Under the pieces are notes generated by a model. The model had not been told where the DNA came from and did no database searches. It worked only from the letters and a program-made list of their open reading frames with translations. A stretch of 64,000 nucleotides of DNA, from contig NZ_JFKA01000007.1 of NCBI RefSeq assembly GCF_002115755.1, positions 124,001-188,000 on the forward strand, given 5' to 3'. Shown here piece by piece: positions 8,735 to 17,447 of the stretch. A program made the position numbers and the translations under genes. This DNA comes from Thalassospira mesophila. Lineage in GTDB: Bacteria; Pseudomonadota; Alphaproteobacteria; Rhodospirillales; Thalassospiraceae. Every line of letters begins with the position of its first letter. Positions within the stretch are counted from its first letter, which is position 1.

Positions 8735-8765
8735 GATGGCCCCGGTGCTTGTCACCGGGGCCATC
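8735..8765 (+). repeat. Perfect 13-bp hairpin in the iscA-hscB gap
   Basis: GATGGCCCCGGTG pairs perfectly with CACCGGGGCCATC around a 5-base loop. No T-run follows, so it is not a standard terminator. It could stabilise the upstream iscRSUA message or adjust expression of the chaperone genes, as 3' hairpins inside operons do. Confidence 0.6.
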
Positions 8766-8907
8766 CCTTGATGGCACATGTTTAACCGGCCATCTGAAAT
8801 GTCGACTGGGGGCAATTGCCCCAGGATGGCAGGTGGGACAGGGCGGAAATAACCCGGGCGATTTTGCCCCGTCTGATGAATGTGTTGAATAATACAGGCC
8901 TGAAAAG

Positions 8908-9549
8908 ATGATGAATGCTGCGTCAAAAAACACCGATGCCACTGGCAACGGCAACAAAACCTGCTGGTCCTGCAAGGGGCCGGTCGATGCTGTTGCGCTG
9001 TTTTGCGATACTTGCGGGGCCATTCAGGCGCCGGGCCAGCTTGATCATTTTGCCCGGTTTGGTATTGCGCGTGATTTTAATGTCGATATCGATGCCATTG
9101 AAACGCAATATTTAAAGCAGCAGCAGGCTTTGCACCCGGACCGTTTCGCAACGAAATCGGCCCGTGAAAAAGCCCTGTCGCAACAACAGGCAGCCAGCCT
9201 GAACGACGCCTTTGAAACCCTGAAAAACCCGGTATCGCGCGCCGTATATATGTTGCGCATGGCCGGGGTGGAACCCGAAGGCGGCGAAGGACAAACGGTA
9301 AATGACCCGGCATTGCTGATGGAAGCAATGGAAATGCGCGAGGCGCTGGACGATGCCGGGGACCGTGCGCAAATTGACGCGATTATTCGCGATGTGCGCA
9401 AAACAGCGCGCGATTGTGAAAATGAAGTTGCGACCGCGATTAATGGCGGGGCCTATGATGCGGCCCGCAAGTTAACCACGCGGTTGCGTTATCTGTTAAA
9501 AATGGCGCAGGAAGCGCGGGCCAAAAAGGCACGCTTGGCTGCGGCCTGA
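8908..9549 (+). CDS. hscB: Co-chaperone HscB with N-terminal tetracysteine motif
   Basis: J-domain co-chaperone that brings IscU to HscA and stimulates its ATPase. The 213-residue protein has the J-domain HPD at 76-78 (QALHPDRF) and a C-terminal helical IscU-binding domain. Upstream of the J domain it carries two CxxC pairs (Cys19, Cys22, Cys33, Cys36), a zinc-ribbon-like extension known from eukaryotic HSC20 but absent from E. coli HscB. Two adjacent ATGs (8908 and 8911) could start it; the ribosome-binding site is weak. The hscA gene follows within 25 bases. Confidence 0.94.
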   Translation: MMNAASKNTDATGNGNKTCWSCKGPVDAVALFCDTCGAIQAPGQLDHFARFGIARDFNVDIDAIETQYLKQQQALHPDRFATKSAREKALSQQQAASLNDAFETLKNPVSRAVYMLRMAGVEPEGGEGQTVNDPALLMEAMEMREALDDAGDRAQIDAIIRDVRKTARDCENEVATAINGGAYDAARKLTTRLRYLLKMAQEARAKKARLAAA

Positions 9550-9572
9550 TATATTAAAACGGATTGAATTTT

Positions 9573-11486
9573 ATGGCTTTGCTGACCATCCACGAACCCG
9601 GACAAACCCCGCTTCCCCACGAGGAAGAACGTAAACTGGCGGTCGGGATCGATCTGGGCACAACCAATTCGGTCGTGGCGATGTCGCGCGACGAAAAATC
9701 CGAAGTTTTGCGCAACCCCGATGGCGGGTCGGCGATTGTGCCTTCTGTTGTGCATTATGCCAGCGATGGCACCGTTACCGTGGGCGAAGCCGCCCGCGAT
9801 TTGATCGACAGCCAGGCAAGCCAGGTGGTGTCCTCGGTCAAACGGCTGATGGGCCGTGGCCTTGAGGATGTGAAATCGGTTGCGGGCACGTTGCCTTACC
9901 ATGTTGAAATTCCCGATGCCCCAACGGGCGATGACGCCGCCAGCGCCGGGCCGCAAATGGTGCGCCTTAACGTTGGCAACCGGGTATTAACCCCGGTTGA
10001 AGTCTCTGCCGATATTTTGCGCGCCCTTAAGGCCCGTGCCGAAGCCGCCCTTGAACAGGATGTGGACCACGCTGTTATTACGGTTCCGGCCTATTTCGAT
10101 GATGCGGCGCGCACGGCAACCAAGGATGCCGCCAAACTGGCCGGGATCGAGGTTTTGCGTCTGGTCAATGAACCAACTGCAGCGGCTTTGGCCTATGGCC
10201 TTGATAACGGGGCCGAAGGGCTATATGCGGTTTATGATCTGGGCGGGGGTACGTTTGATATCTCGCTTTTGAAAATGCAAAAGGGTGTTTTCCAGGTTAA
10301 ATCAACCGGCGGCGATGCGGCCCTTGGCGGCGATGATTTTGACCACGCCATTGTCGAGAATATTCTGGCGGCACGTAAAGCGGATGGCATTGACGACACC
10401 ATTGATGCCTCGGCGGCCAAGCGCCTGTTAAAGGTCGCCCGGGCGATCAAGGAAGCGCTGACCGCGCGCGATCAGGTCGATGTTGCGGTTGATATCAACG
10501 ACAGCGAAACCACGCACAGCATCACCCGCGCCGGGTTTGATGCTATGATCGTGAAGATGGTTGAGCGCACGGTGTCGATCACCGAACAGGTGCTTGATGA
10601 TGCCGATGTGCTGCCCGAAGACATAAAGGGTGTTGTGCTGGTGGGCGGGTCCACCCGTGTGCCTGCGGTGCGCGCGGCTGTTGCGTCCTTGTTCGGGCAA
10701 GAACCGCTTTCCAATATCGACCCCGACGAAGTGGTTGCCGTGGGTGCTGCCCTTCAGGCCGAAGCCCTGACCGGTGGATCGGATAACCTGTTGCTGGACG
10801 TTATTCCGCTGTCGCTGGGTCTTGAGACCATGGGCGGGATTGTTGAAAAAGTTGTTGATCGCAACACGCCCATTCCGGTTGCCAAGGGCCAGGAATTTAC
10901 CACCTATCAGGATGGCCAGAATGCCATGATGATCCATGTGGTGCAGGGCGAGCGCGAAATGGTTGATCAATGCCGCTCGCTTGCGCGGTTTGTGCTTTCG
11001 GGTATTCCGCCAATGGCGGCGGGGGCAGCGCGCATTCGTGTGGAATTTCAGGTGGATGCGGATGGTTTGTTAACCGTTTCAGCCCGCGAAGAAACCACCG
11101 GGATTGAGCAGGAAGTAGCAGTTAAGCCCACCTATGGCATTAACGAAATCGATATGGCCAACATGCTGCGCGACAGCATGGTCAACGCCCGTGGCGACAT
11201 GGAATTGCGCCTGTTGACCGAGGCGCGCGTGGAAGCACGGCGTAATATTCTGGCGGTACAGGCCGCGATGAAGGCTGATGCCGAATTGCTCGACGAGGGT
11301 GATAAAAACACCATTGCCGCCGCGATTGCCGAGCTGGAAGCCGCCATGCAGGGCGATGACCGCCAGATTATCAATGATCTGGCCGAGGCCCTTGAGACAG
11401 CATCGCGCCCGTTTGCCGAAAAACGCATGGACCGTGGCATTCGTCGCGCCCTTGCGGGCCAAAATGTGAACAGTGTTCGCACCTGA
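9573..11486 (+). CDS. hscA: Specialised Hsp70 chaperone HscA
   Basis: DnaK-like ATPase dedicated to cluster transfer from IscU. The 637-residue protein has the actin-like ATPase domain with [14 protein letters not shown] near residue 28, the [17 protein letters not shown] stretch, the linker [13 protein letters not shown] near residue 410, and a substrate-binding beta domain that recognises the IscU LPPVK peptide, followed by a helical lid. The N-terminal extension before the ATPase core is typical of HscA rather than DnaK. The ATG at 9573 is preferred over an in-frame TTG three codons upstream, with a GGA at about 9 bases. It is transcribed with hscB and fdx. Confidence 0.96.
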   Translation: MALLTIHEPGQTPLPHEEERKLAVGIDLGTTNSVVAMSRDEKSEVLRNPDGGSAIVPSVVHYASDGTVTVGEAARDLIDSQASQVVSSVKRLMGRGLEDVKSVAGTLPYHVEIPDAPTGDDAASAGPQMVRLNVGNRVLTPVEVSADILRALKARAEAALEQDVDHAVITVPAYFDDAARTATKDAAKLAGIEVLRLVNEPTAAALAYGLDNGAEGLYAVYDLGGGTFDISLLKMQKGVFQVKSTGGDAALGGDDFDHAIVENILAARKADGIDDTIDASAAKRLLKVARAIKEALTARDQVDVAVDINDSETTHSITRAGFDAMIVKMVERTVSITEQVLDDADVLPEDIKGVVLVGGSTRVPAVRAAVASLFGQEPLSNIDPDEVVAVGAALQAEALTGGSDNLLLDVIPLSLGLETMGGIVEKVVDRNTPIPVAKGQEFTTYQDGQNAMMIHVVQGEREMVDQCRSLARFVLSGIPPMAAGAARIRVEFQVDADGLLTVSAREETTGIEQEVAVKPTYGINEIDMANMLRDSMVNARGDMELRLLTEARVEARRNILAVQAAMKADAELLDEGDKNTIAAAIAELEAAMQGDDRQIINDLAEALETASRPFAEKRMDRGIRRALAGQNVNSVRT

Positions 11487-11601
11487 CAGGGTGCTGATGA
11501 ATTGACAAATCAGTCCGCTGCGGCGATTGTCCCGACACATCGCTTAAGCGGGTTAATTAACAGAGATCGAAACAGAATTTAATGCGAGGAGAATGGCGCA
11601 G

Positions 11602-11937
11602 ATGCCCAAGATCGTTTTTGTAGAACCTGACGGTACGGAAAAAGAATTCGAGGTCGCCGACGGGTTGTCCGTTCTTGAAGCGGCGCATAAAAACGGCATC
11701 GATCTGGAAGGTGCATGCGAAGGCTCGCTGGCATGCTCGACCTGCCATGTTGTTGTTGAAGGCGACTGGTTCGACAAGCTCGAAGAACCCAGCGAAGACG
11801 AAGAAGACATGCTTGATCTGGCCTTCGGCCTGACCGAGACCTCGCGTCTGGGTTGCCAGATTATCATGAGCGAAGAGCTTGATGGTTTGCGTGTCAAGCT
11901 GCCGTCAGCAACGCGCAACATGATGGTTGATAAATAA
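11602..11937 (+). CDS. fdx: [2Fe-2S] ferredoxin of the isc system
   Basis: Adrenodoxin-type ferredoxin supplying electrons for cluster assembly. The 111-residue protein has the ligand pattern [14 protein letters not shown] (three cysteines) with the fourth in RLGCQI. An upstream in-frame ATG at 11593 lies only one base after the GAGGAG site, too close to be used; the ATG at 11602 is about 10 bases away and gives [11 protein letters not shown], the normal family start, so I chose it. It follows hscA and precedes iscX. Confidence 0.95.
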   Translation: MPKIVFVEPDGTEKEFEVADGLSVLEAAHKNGIDLEGACEGSLACSTCHVVVEGDWFDKLEEPSEDEEDMLDLAFGLTETSRLGCQIIMSEELDGLRVKLPSATRNMMVDK

Positions 11938-11984
11938 TCTGGCCTGTAACCGCCGGGCCTTTTCACCCGAAAAAGGGGACGACG

Positions 11985-12182
11985 ATGCGCTGGACAGATA
12001 CAATCGATATCGCGATCGAACTTGAAGAAACCCATCCGGATGCCGATAACGTGCATCTGCGCTTTACCGATTTGCATAAATGGGTTTGCGCGCTGCCGGG
12101 TTTCGACGATGATCCCGAAGCATCGAATGAAAAGATCCTTGAGGCCATTCAAATGGCCTGGATCGACGAACGCGAAGACTGA
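11985..12182 (+). CDS. iscX: IscX (YfhJ) small acidic Fe-S assembly protein
   Basis: A 65-residue acidic protein with the family pattern (WTDTIDIAIELEETHPD, then LHKWVCALPGFDDDP, then EAIQMAWIDE). IscX binds IscS and iron and is thought to modulate desulfurase activity. An AGGGG site precedes the ATG. It is the last isc gene here; a strong terminator follows at 12248-12293. Confidence 0.94.
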   Translation: MRWTDTIDIAIELEETHPDADNVHLRFTDLHKWVCALPGFDDDPEASNEKILEAIQMAWIDERED

Positions 12183-12247
12183 TTGCGGGGCTATCCTTTG
12201 CCGCGCCCTGTGGCGGGGCAGGGGATGGACAACGCCATCTATCGCCA

Positions 12248-12293
12248 GATCAAGGACCAGCCCCGCCAACGCGGGCTGGTCTGATCTGTTTTT
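12248..12293 (+). terminator. Strong terminator ending the isc operon
   Basis: GACCAGCCC(C)GC pairs with GCGGGCTGGTC, extended outside by GATCA/TGATC, followed by TGTTTTT. It separates iscX from tenA, so tenA is probably not part of the isc transcript except by readthrough. Confidence 0.8.
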
Positions 12294-12323
12294 AGCCTTG
12301 CCGTAAGCAGTGGAGCCATTGGC

Positions 12324-13028
12324 ATGACCCGCAGCCCTGATTTTACCGACATTATTCCTGCCGACAGCCTGTTTGGGCGGTTGCGCGCCAATGCGCCCGA
12401 TGTCTGGAACAGTTATGTCGATCATGAATTTGTCCGCAAGCTGGGCGATGGCACCCTGCCCGAAGAATGTTTTCGTCATTATCTCGTTCAGGATTACCTG
12501 TTTCTCATCCAGTTTGCCCGGGCTTATGCGCTGGCGGTGTATAAAGCCGGTGATCTGACTGCGATGCGCCAATATTCCAAAACCGTTTCGGCGATTTTGG
12601 ACATGGAAATGAGCCTGCATCTGGATTTCTGCAACAGCTGGGATTTGACTGAAAACGATATCGTCAGCCAGCCGGAATCGCGCGCCACGGTGGGCTATAC
12701 CCGCTATGTGCTGGAAAAGGGCCATCAGGGCGATATTATCGACCTGCATGTGGCTGTGATGCCTTGTATGGTGGGATATGCCGAAATCGCAAACCGGTTG
12801 ATGGCACGTTCTGATACAAGGCTGGAGGGTAATCCGTATCGGGCGTGGATTGAAATGTATGCCTCGGACGATTTCCAGAATGTAGCCAAGGCCGAAATCA
12901 CCTTGCTTGATATGTTGGCGAGCCAACGCGGGGCCGATGGCCGCATGGATGATTTAACCCGGACCTTTACCATGGCCAGCCGCCTTGAAGCCGATTTTTG
13001 GCAAATGGGCCTTGATCTGGCAAAATAG
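12324..13028 (+). CDS. tenA: TenA-family aminopyrimidine aminohydrolase (thiaminase II type)
   Basis: TenA enzymes hydrolyse aminopyrimidine breakdown products of thiamine (and thiamine itself, slowly) so that the pyrimidine can be salvaged. The 234-residue all-helical protein shows FRHYLVQDYLFLIQFARAYA near 50-70, the active-site cysteine in AVMPCMVGYAEI (near residue 147), and a late glutamate in MASRLEADFWQMGLDL that fits the catalytic Glu. No thi genes lie beside it, and no TPP riboswitch is recognisable upstream. It stands alone between the isc terminator and mnmA. Confidence 0.9.
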   Translation: MTRSPDFTDIIPADSLFGRLRANAPDVWNSYVDHEFVRKLGDGTLPEECFRHYLVQDYLFLIQFARAYALAVYKAGDLTAMRQYSKTVSAILDMEMSLHLDFCNSWDLTENDIVSQPESRATVGYTRYVLEKGHQGDIIDLHVAVMPCMVGYAEIANRLMARSDTRLEGNPYRAWIEMYASDDFQNVAKAEITLLDMLASQRGADGRMDDLTRTFTMASRLEADFWQMGLDLAK

Positions 13029-13160
13029 GCGACCATGCCCCATATAGGGCGCAGATATACAGCGATGGCGTGGTCAACGCGCCATTAAAATACCTGATCA
13101 GAGATCGACACAATCTGGTCGCCATCGCCTTGACCGATGGTGGGCCAAGGGAATTTGACG

Positions 13161-14345
13161 ATGAACAGTCTAGGAATAGACAAGGCCCCCGAAGATACCC
13201 GCGTGGTTGTTGCCATGTCGGGCGGGGTGGATAGCTCGGCTGCGGCCGCCCTTTTGAAATCAGAAGGTTACGATGTGGTCGGGATCACGTTGCAGCTTTA
13301 TGATATGGGGGCCAATGCGCCGTCACGCGCGAAATCGTGCTGTGCGGGACGCGATATTTATGACGCCCGCAAAGTGGCCGAGGATATCGACATTCCCTAT
13401 TATGTGCTGGATTATGAAAGCCGTTTTCGGGAAGAAGTGATCGACGATTTTGCCGATAGCTATTTGCGCGGTGAAACGCCGATTCCCTGTGTAAAGTGCA
13501 ATCAGACCGTCAAATTCCGCGATTTGCTGGAAACCGCCCATGATCTGGGCGCGGATTGCATGGCAACCGGCCATTATGTGCAGCGTAAACTGGCCGCCAA
13601 TGGTCAGGCCGAACTGCACCGCGCGGCCGATGCCAACCGCGATCAAAGCTACTTTCTGTTTACCACCAAACAGGAACAGCTTGATTTTCTGCGTTTCCCG
13701 CTGGGCCATCTGACATCAAAGGCCGAAACCCGCGCCCTTGCTGCCCGGTTTGGCCTTGAGGTTGCCGATAAACCCGACAGCCAGGACATTTGTTTTGTGC
13801 CCGATGGCAAATATGCTCGTTTGGTGGAAAAACTGCGCCCCGAAGCCGGCGAACCCGGCCAGATCGTGGATATGGACGGCAATGTGATGGGCGATCATCG
13901 CGGGCTGATCCATTACACCGTCGGCCAGCGCCGGGGGCTTAACATTGGTGGCACGGCAGAACCGCTTTATGTGGTGAAACTGGTGCCTGAAACCCGTCAG
14001 GTCATTGTTGGCCCCAAATCAGCGCTGGCAAAACACAGCGTCTATGTCAAAGACCTTAACTGGCTGGGAGCGGCCGGGATTGACCCGGCCGGGATGGAGG
14101 TTGAAGTCAAACTGCGCTCCGCCATGGCACCGGCCACGGCAACGCTTTATCCGGTGGCCGATGCACCGGGGCACGCACGGATTGACCTGCATGCGCCGCA
14201 ATTTGGCATCGCACCGGGGCAGGCCGGCGTGATCTATCAGGGCGATCGTGTTTTGGGGGGCGGCTGGATCAGCTCGCAGGAGCATCAGGTCGTTTCTGGC
14301 GATGCGCAGGCGACAACGGCCCGTGAAGCCATTAGTGCGGCCTGA
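13161..14345 (+). CDS. mnmA: tRNA 2-thiouridylase MnmA
   Basis: Installs sulfur at uridine 34 of tRNA-Lys, Glu and Gln. The 394-residue protein has the PP-loop [13 protein letters not shown] near 21-33, the catalytic-type cysteine in [11 protein letters not shown] and the second in [11 protein letters not shown], with the [10 protein letters not shown] region and C-terminal beta-barrel. The ATG at 13161 has an AAGGGAA site; an in-frame ATG at 13137 has none. The gene depends on IscS-derived sulfur, and one of its substrates, tRNA-Lys(UUU), is encoded in three copies at 55.2-55.8 kb. Confidence 0.96.
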   Translation: MNSLGIDKAPEDTRVVVAMSGGVDSSAAAALLKSEGYDVVGITLQLYDMGANAPSRAKSCCAGRDIYDARKVAEDIDIPYYVLDYESRFREEVIDDFADSYLRGETPIPCVKCNQTVKFRDLLETAHDLGADCMATGHYVQRKLAANGQAELHRAADANRDQSYFLFTTKQEQLDFLRFPLGHLTSKAETRALAARFGLEVADKPDSQDICFVPDGKYARLVEKLRPEAGEPGQIVDMDGNVMGDHRGLIHYTVGQRRGLNIGGTAEPLYVVKLVPETRQVIVGPKSALAKHSVYVKDLNWLGAAGIDPAGMEVEVKLRSAMAPATATLYPVADAPGHARIDLHAPQFGIAPGQAGVIYQGDRVLGGGWISSQEHQVVSGDAQATTAREAISAA

Positions 14346-14483
14346 CCCCCGTTTAAAACGATCTGTGACCGTTTCCGTCTTTGCCTGGTCTTTCTGCCTT
14401 TGGGGCAGTGCCAGGCAAGGCGGGAACATCGTCACCACAGGCCGTATTCTCAAGGCTTTGTGCCACTTGTGATTTTGGCGGAC

Positions 14484-14511
14484 GCTTTTTTGACAAAAAC
14501 GTCAAAAAGGC
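14484..14511 (+). repeat. AT-rich inverted repeat upstream of tRNA-Met
   Basis: GCTTTTTTGAC and GTCAAAAAGGC form 11-bp arms (one G-T pair) around a 6-base loop. It ends just before the -35 box of the tRNA-Met promoter. It has no terminator T-tract; it might be an operator or a curved upstream element. Confidence 0.35.
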
Positions 14512-14513
14512 GC

Positions 14514-14542
14514 TTGACGGGGGCGGTTCCCTGACGTAAAAA
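14514..14542 (+). promoter_or_regulatory. Promoter of tRNA-Met
   Basis: TTGACG and TAAAAA are separated by 17 bases. The same pattern, TTGAC(G/C)-17-TAAAA(A/C), occurs before every tRNA gene in this window, which supports the call. Confidence 0.7.
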
Positions 14543-14588
14543 CCGCCCCGTTCCGCACGCTACGGAACATCGAAAAACCAAGCCATAT

Positions 14589-14665
14589 GGCGGAGTAGCT
14601 CAGTCGGTTAGAGCAGCGGAATCATAATCCGCGTGTCGGGGGTTCGAGTCCCTCCTCCGCTACCA
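14589..14665 (+). tRNA. tRNA-Met (anticodon CAT, elongator type)
   Basis: A full cloverleaf of 77 bases with encoded CCA. The anticodon stem GCGGA/TCCGC encloses loop ATCATAA, so the anticodon is CAT. The paired first base and overall sequence fit elongator Met rather than initiator; a lysidine-modified tRNA-Ile(CAT) cannot be fully excluded from sequence alone. An AT-rich accessory block begins directly after its terminator. Confidence 0.93.
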
Positions 14666-14669
14666 ATTT

Positions 14670-14706
14670 AAAAGCCCGGTCCGATTGGATCGGGCTTTTG
14701 TTTTGG
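14670..14706 (+). terminator. Terminator of tRNA-Met
   Basis: AAAAGCCCGGTCC pairs with GGATCGGGCTTTT around a GATT loop, followed by GTTTTGG. It lies 5 bases after the CCA end. Confidence 0.8.
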
Positions 14707-14740
14707 CAGATATGACAGAGCCTTTGTGTTCATTTATGAC

Positions 14741-15151
14741 TCATAACGCTATTTTTCGAATTCCAGCTACTATTGATGCTGTTGACCAATTTACAACCTC
14801 AGTAGCGGCCGACTGAACAGCAAGTGGCATTGTTTTTGCGCCTCGCGGGCGAACTCCTAATATTGGTTTACCCATCCGTATTGCCTCATTTATCTCATAT
14901 TGTAACCACTCACTGTGATTGATGTACATTCCACCAATTATAATAATTGCTTGAGCTGGTGATATTTGTTGAGTCAATTCTTTTTTTAGTTCAGCCTTAG
15001 CCATTTTGTCAAAAGCTTTATCTTCCGGCACAGAGTAATTAGTATAATTAAAATTAGAGGCTGTATCCAGCAGGCTTATCATGCTCGTATAGCGTTCGCT
15101 GTATTTCCAAGAATGGCTGATAAATAGCTGATATTTCGTTAGCGCGGGCAT
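14741..15151 (-). CDS. TIR-like protein of the Thoeris ThsB / DUF1863 type
   Basis: The 136-residue single-domain protein reads as a TIR-like fold of the ThsB family: opening strand QLFISHSW (8-15), a YSVPEDKAF stretch near 39-47 typical of this family, the strand AIIIIGG, then HSEWLQYEINEA, where Glu86 sits at the usual TIR catalytic or structural glutamate, and the GKPILGVRP strand near 94-102. Family members make NAD-derived signals in anti-phage defence; here that role is inference. No thsA (SIR2-SLOG) gene is present. An AGAGGA site supports the start. It is divergent from the NDT/TPR gene at 15242 with about 90 bases between them, and both are much more AT-rich than their neighbours, so transfer as a unit is likely. 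Confidence 0.78.
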   Translation of the reverse strand: MPALTKYQLFISHSWKYSERYTSMISLLDTASNFNYTNYSVPEDKAFDKMAKAELKKELTQQISPAQAIIIIGGMYINHSEWLQYEINEAIRMGKPILGVRPRGAKTMPLAVQSAATEVVNWSTASIVAGIRKIAL

Positions 15152-15241
15152 GTTTTTTCCTCTGAAAAGTTTTTGATTGGTGTCTTTCTTCTATATCATG
15201 CTATCGTATTAAAGTGTTTTATTGAAGAGGTTTTATGTCCA

Positions 15242-16483
15242 ATGGGGGATAATTTGTCGAGCGAACAAAAAATATGCTTTGTGATAATGGGTTTTGGAAG
15301 AAAAACGGACTATGAACTTGGCCGTACTTTGGATCTTGACGCGACGTATGAAGCAATTATCCAGCCTGCAGTAGAAGATAATAATATGCGTTGTGTTCGT
15401 GCAAACGAAATTTTGCATTCTGGCATAATAGATCAAAGAATGTATGAAATGCTCTTGCGTGCTGATCTTGTTATCGCCGATATTTCAACGGGAAATGTAA
15501 ATGCCGTTTACGAACTCGGCGTCAGACACGCACTTCGCCCTTATTCTACGATAGTAATGAAAGAGAGGGTAGGGCAGATTCATTTTGATCTGAACCATAT
15601 AAACATTTTCCCATATGATCATATGGGAGACGACATAGGTTCTAGAGAGCAGAAGCGTGCATCATCTGACTTGCGGGCGTTGATTGCAGGTGTAATGCAA
15701 GAATCTGAAACAGATAGTCCTGTTTATACATGTTTTCCTCATTTAACACAGCCTACTCTTACTAAAGAAGAGTTCGAGGATCTAGTAGATGCAGTAGAGA
15801 ACGTAGGGGATAAATTTTCAACGCTATTAAACTCTTTCGAGGATTTTTCTCGTTTGTCGAATCATGACAGTGCAGTAACAACTCTTAAAAATTTGTTGGA
15901 AATGAAGCCAGATGACCACTATTTGATCCAACAACTTGCTTTGCATACATATAAATCAGAAAAACCGAACAAGGTTTTGGCGCTTACTGACGCTTTGAGC
16001 CTTATCATGGTTTTGAATCCAGATAATTCTAACGATCCGGAAACTTTGGGTATTACAGGGGCAATATATAAGAATTTATGGCTTGCACACAATGAGCGTG
16101 GATACCTTGATCGAGCAATAAAATTCTATGAGCGGGGTTTTGATGTTCGACGAGACTATTATAATGGCGAAAATGCTGCAAATTGCTATCAATTTCGGAG
16201 TTGTATTCAGGAAGTTGATGACGAAAGAATGTTTGACCGAATGTCTGCAATGAAAATCAGGAAAGAAATAGTGAGTAGACTGAATGAAATCGTCATAAGT
16301 AAGGATTTTGAGGACAGATCAGACAAGAGGTGGATATATGCTACACTCTCTAATTCTCATTTGGCTCTTGGTGATCAGGAGAAATTTAAAGAATTTGCGA
16401 GTCGCTTTTTTGAGTGCAATCCATTTGATTGGGAAAAGAAAACTTTCTGCAAGACGGTAAAAAGGATTCGTGCGATGGTTTAG
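15242..16483 (+). CDS. Nucleoside-deoxyribosyltransferase-like domain plus TPR protein (TRAFs-binding-domain type)
   Basis: A 413-residue soluble protein. The N-terminal 160 residues have the deoxyribosyltransferase/TIR-like Rossmann pattern: CFVIMGFG (12-19), CVRANEILHSGIIDQRMYE (51-69), ADLVIADIS (74-82) and NVNAVYELGVRHAL (85-98), with Glu91 at the position of the catalytic glutamate of deoxyribosyltransferases. The rest is helical with TPR-like repeats (about 190-400), as in proteins annotated as TRAFs-binding domain-containing. Such domains are known as sensors or effectors in bacterial conflict systems. ATG 15242 is about 11 bases after an AGAGG; a five-codon out-of-frame ATG at 15235 lies between them. 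Longer in-frame starts give a hydrophobic, poorly conserved leader. The biochemical role is unknown. Confidence 0.72.
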   Translation: MGDNLSSEQKICFVIMGFGRKTDYELGRTLDLDATYEAIIQPAVEDNNMRCVRANEILHSGIIDQRMYEMLLRADLVIADISTGNVNAVYELGVRHALRPYSTIVMKERVGQIHFDLNHINIFPYDHMGDDIGSREQKRASSDLRALIAGVMQESETDSPVYTCFPHLTQPTLTKEEFEDLVDAVENVGDKFSTLLNSFEDFSRLSNHDSAVTTLKNLLEMKPDDHYLIQQLALHTYKSEKPNKVLALTDALSLIMVLNPDNSNDPETLGITGAIYKNLWLAHNERGYLDRAIKFYERGFDVRRDYYNGENAANCYQFRSCIQEVDDERMFDRMSAMKIRKEIVSRLNEIVISKDFEDRSDKRWIYATLSNSHLALGDQEKFKEFASRFFECNPFDWEKKTFCKTVKRIRAMV

Positions 16484-16618
16484 ATGCTTGCCCACTAAAA
16501 AAGTTGTGTGGGTAAAAGTCTTTTGCGATCAACAGGGGGAGCCAAGGAAAAGCCGAGTTTGCTATCCTTAAGATACTTAAAGCTGAATTTTGTTTTCCCA
16601 GATTTTTGTTTTTGGCAA

Positions 16619-16942
16619 CTACACCATAGCCAGCGTCGCCGGATACACATTGGCAGGTTGCCAGTTTGCTGTTTCCTGCTCGGCGTCCCACGCATCAATT
16701 TTGGCCTGTAAGTTCACCCAGAATTGTGTCGTCGTTTCCAGCACCTTGGCGATTTTTGCCGCAAGGGTGCTGTCGATCCGGGCATGACCATTTACGATCT
16801 GGCTGAGATGTTTGGTGCTGATGCCAAGGTCGGATGCAAGGACCGTCTGGGTGATGCCGCGTGGCACCAGATAATGTTCGCGCAATATCTTACCCGGATG
16901 GGTGGGGCGACGATTACGGCGCAGCGGTGTGTCGTTTTGCAT
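16619..16942 (-). CDS. higA: HigA-type antitoxin (XRE family)
   Basis: A 107-residue DNA-binding antitoxin of the HigA/VapI group. It starts MQNDTPLRRNRRPTHPG and has the family phrase HPGKILREHYL, followed by the helix-turn-helix QTVLASDLGISTKHLSQIVNG and the segment FWVNLQAKIDAW. The ATG at 16942 overlaps the restored stop of higB by one base (TGATG), typical of higBA translational coupling, so I prefer it to the longer in-frame start at 17005. HigA represses its own operon and neutralises HigB. Here its toxin gene is broken, so it may be an orphan antitoxin. Confidence 0.88.
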   Translation of the reverse strand: MQNDTPLRRNRRPTHPGKILREHYLVPRGITQTVLASDLGISTKHLSQIVNGHARIDSTLAAKIAKVLETTTQFWVNLQAKIDAWDAEQETANWQPANVYPATLAMV

Positions 16943-17225
16943 CAATGATAATCCTCGAAAGCAAGGACAGTAACGTCTGTTCCGTCCCATTTGAAAGTGA
17001 TGCACCAGTTTCCGGTCACATGCATGGCATATTGATCTTTGCGGGTGCCTTTAATTTAAGGGCATGAAAATCCTTTACGCCCATGCAATCTTTGATATCG
17101 GTAATGCTATCAAGATGATCGAGGATCAGGATCGCATTTTCGTGGAGCTGCCTGCCAATGTGTTTCGTCGCGCCATTTTCGAAAAGCGCGCGCAGTCCTT
17201 TGTCTTTTATCGCAATCAACGCCAT
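16942..17225 (-). pseudogene. higB: HigB/RelE-type toxin, frameshifted
   Basis: The first 59 residues (from MALIAIKDKGLRALFENG, ATG at 17225 with an AAGGA site) read as HigB up to DFHALKLK. The frame then runs to an early stop. One base over, the sequence continues as KGTRKDQYAMHVTGNWCITF and ends FEDYH, exactly the HigB C-terminus that overlaps higA. A single missing A near 17050, in AAATTAAAGG, explains it; the total length of 284 bases is one short of 95 codons. The C-terminal part holds the conserved NW-ITF core, so the truncated protein should be inactive unless the ribosome slips or this is a sequencing error. Confidence 0.82.
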
Positions 17226-17447
17226 GCCGAATCCTTTGGGCATTACCAAAACGGTAAACATATGTCCATTCGGGCGCAACTTTATAGCTAACAGTTTGGT
17301 ATGTCGTTAATTTATAGTTGTTTGGAGGCGGTGTCTGTAGGGGAGGGTGCGTCGTTGGCAGTTTGCAAAAGTTGCGGTTATTCATCTGGACTTTACGCCG
17401 GGTGCTGCCTATCACTACGTCACCACGATATGACATGAGGTTCTGGC

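Noticed and set aside
12183..12323. TPP riboswitch before tenA
   Set aside because: No THI-box core was recognised; the hairpin here is the isc operon terminator.
11553..12926. Long open frame on the minus strand opposite fdx, iscX and tenA
   Set aside because: The plus strand carries three clear conserved genes here; the antisense frame shows no family motif or ribosome-binding site and reflects codon bias.
14741..16483. Classical Thoeris system
   Set aside because: Only the TIR-like ThsB-type protein resembles Thoeris; the partner lacks the SIR2 and SLOG domains of ThsA.
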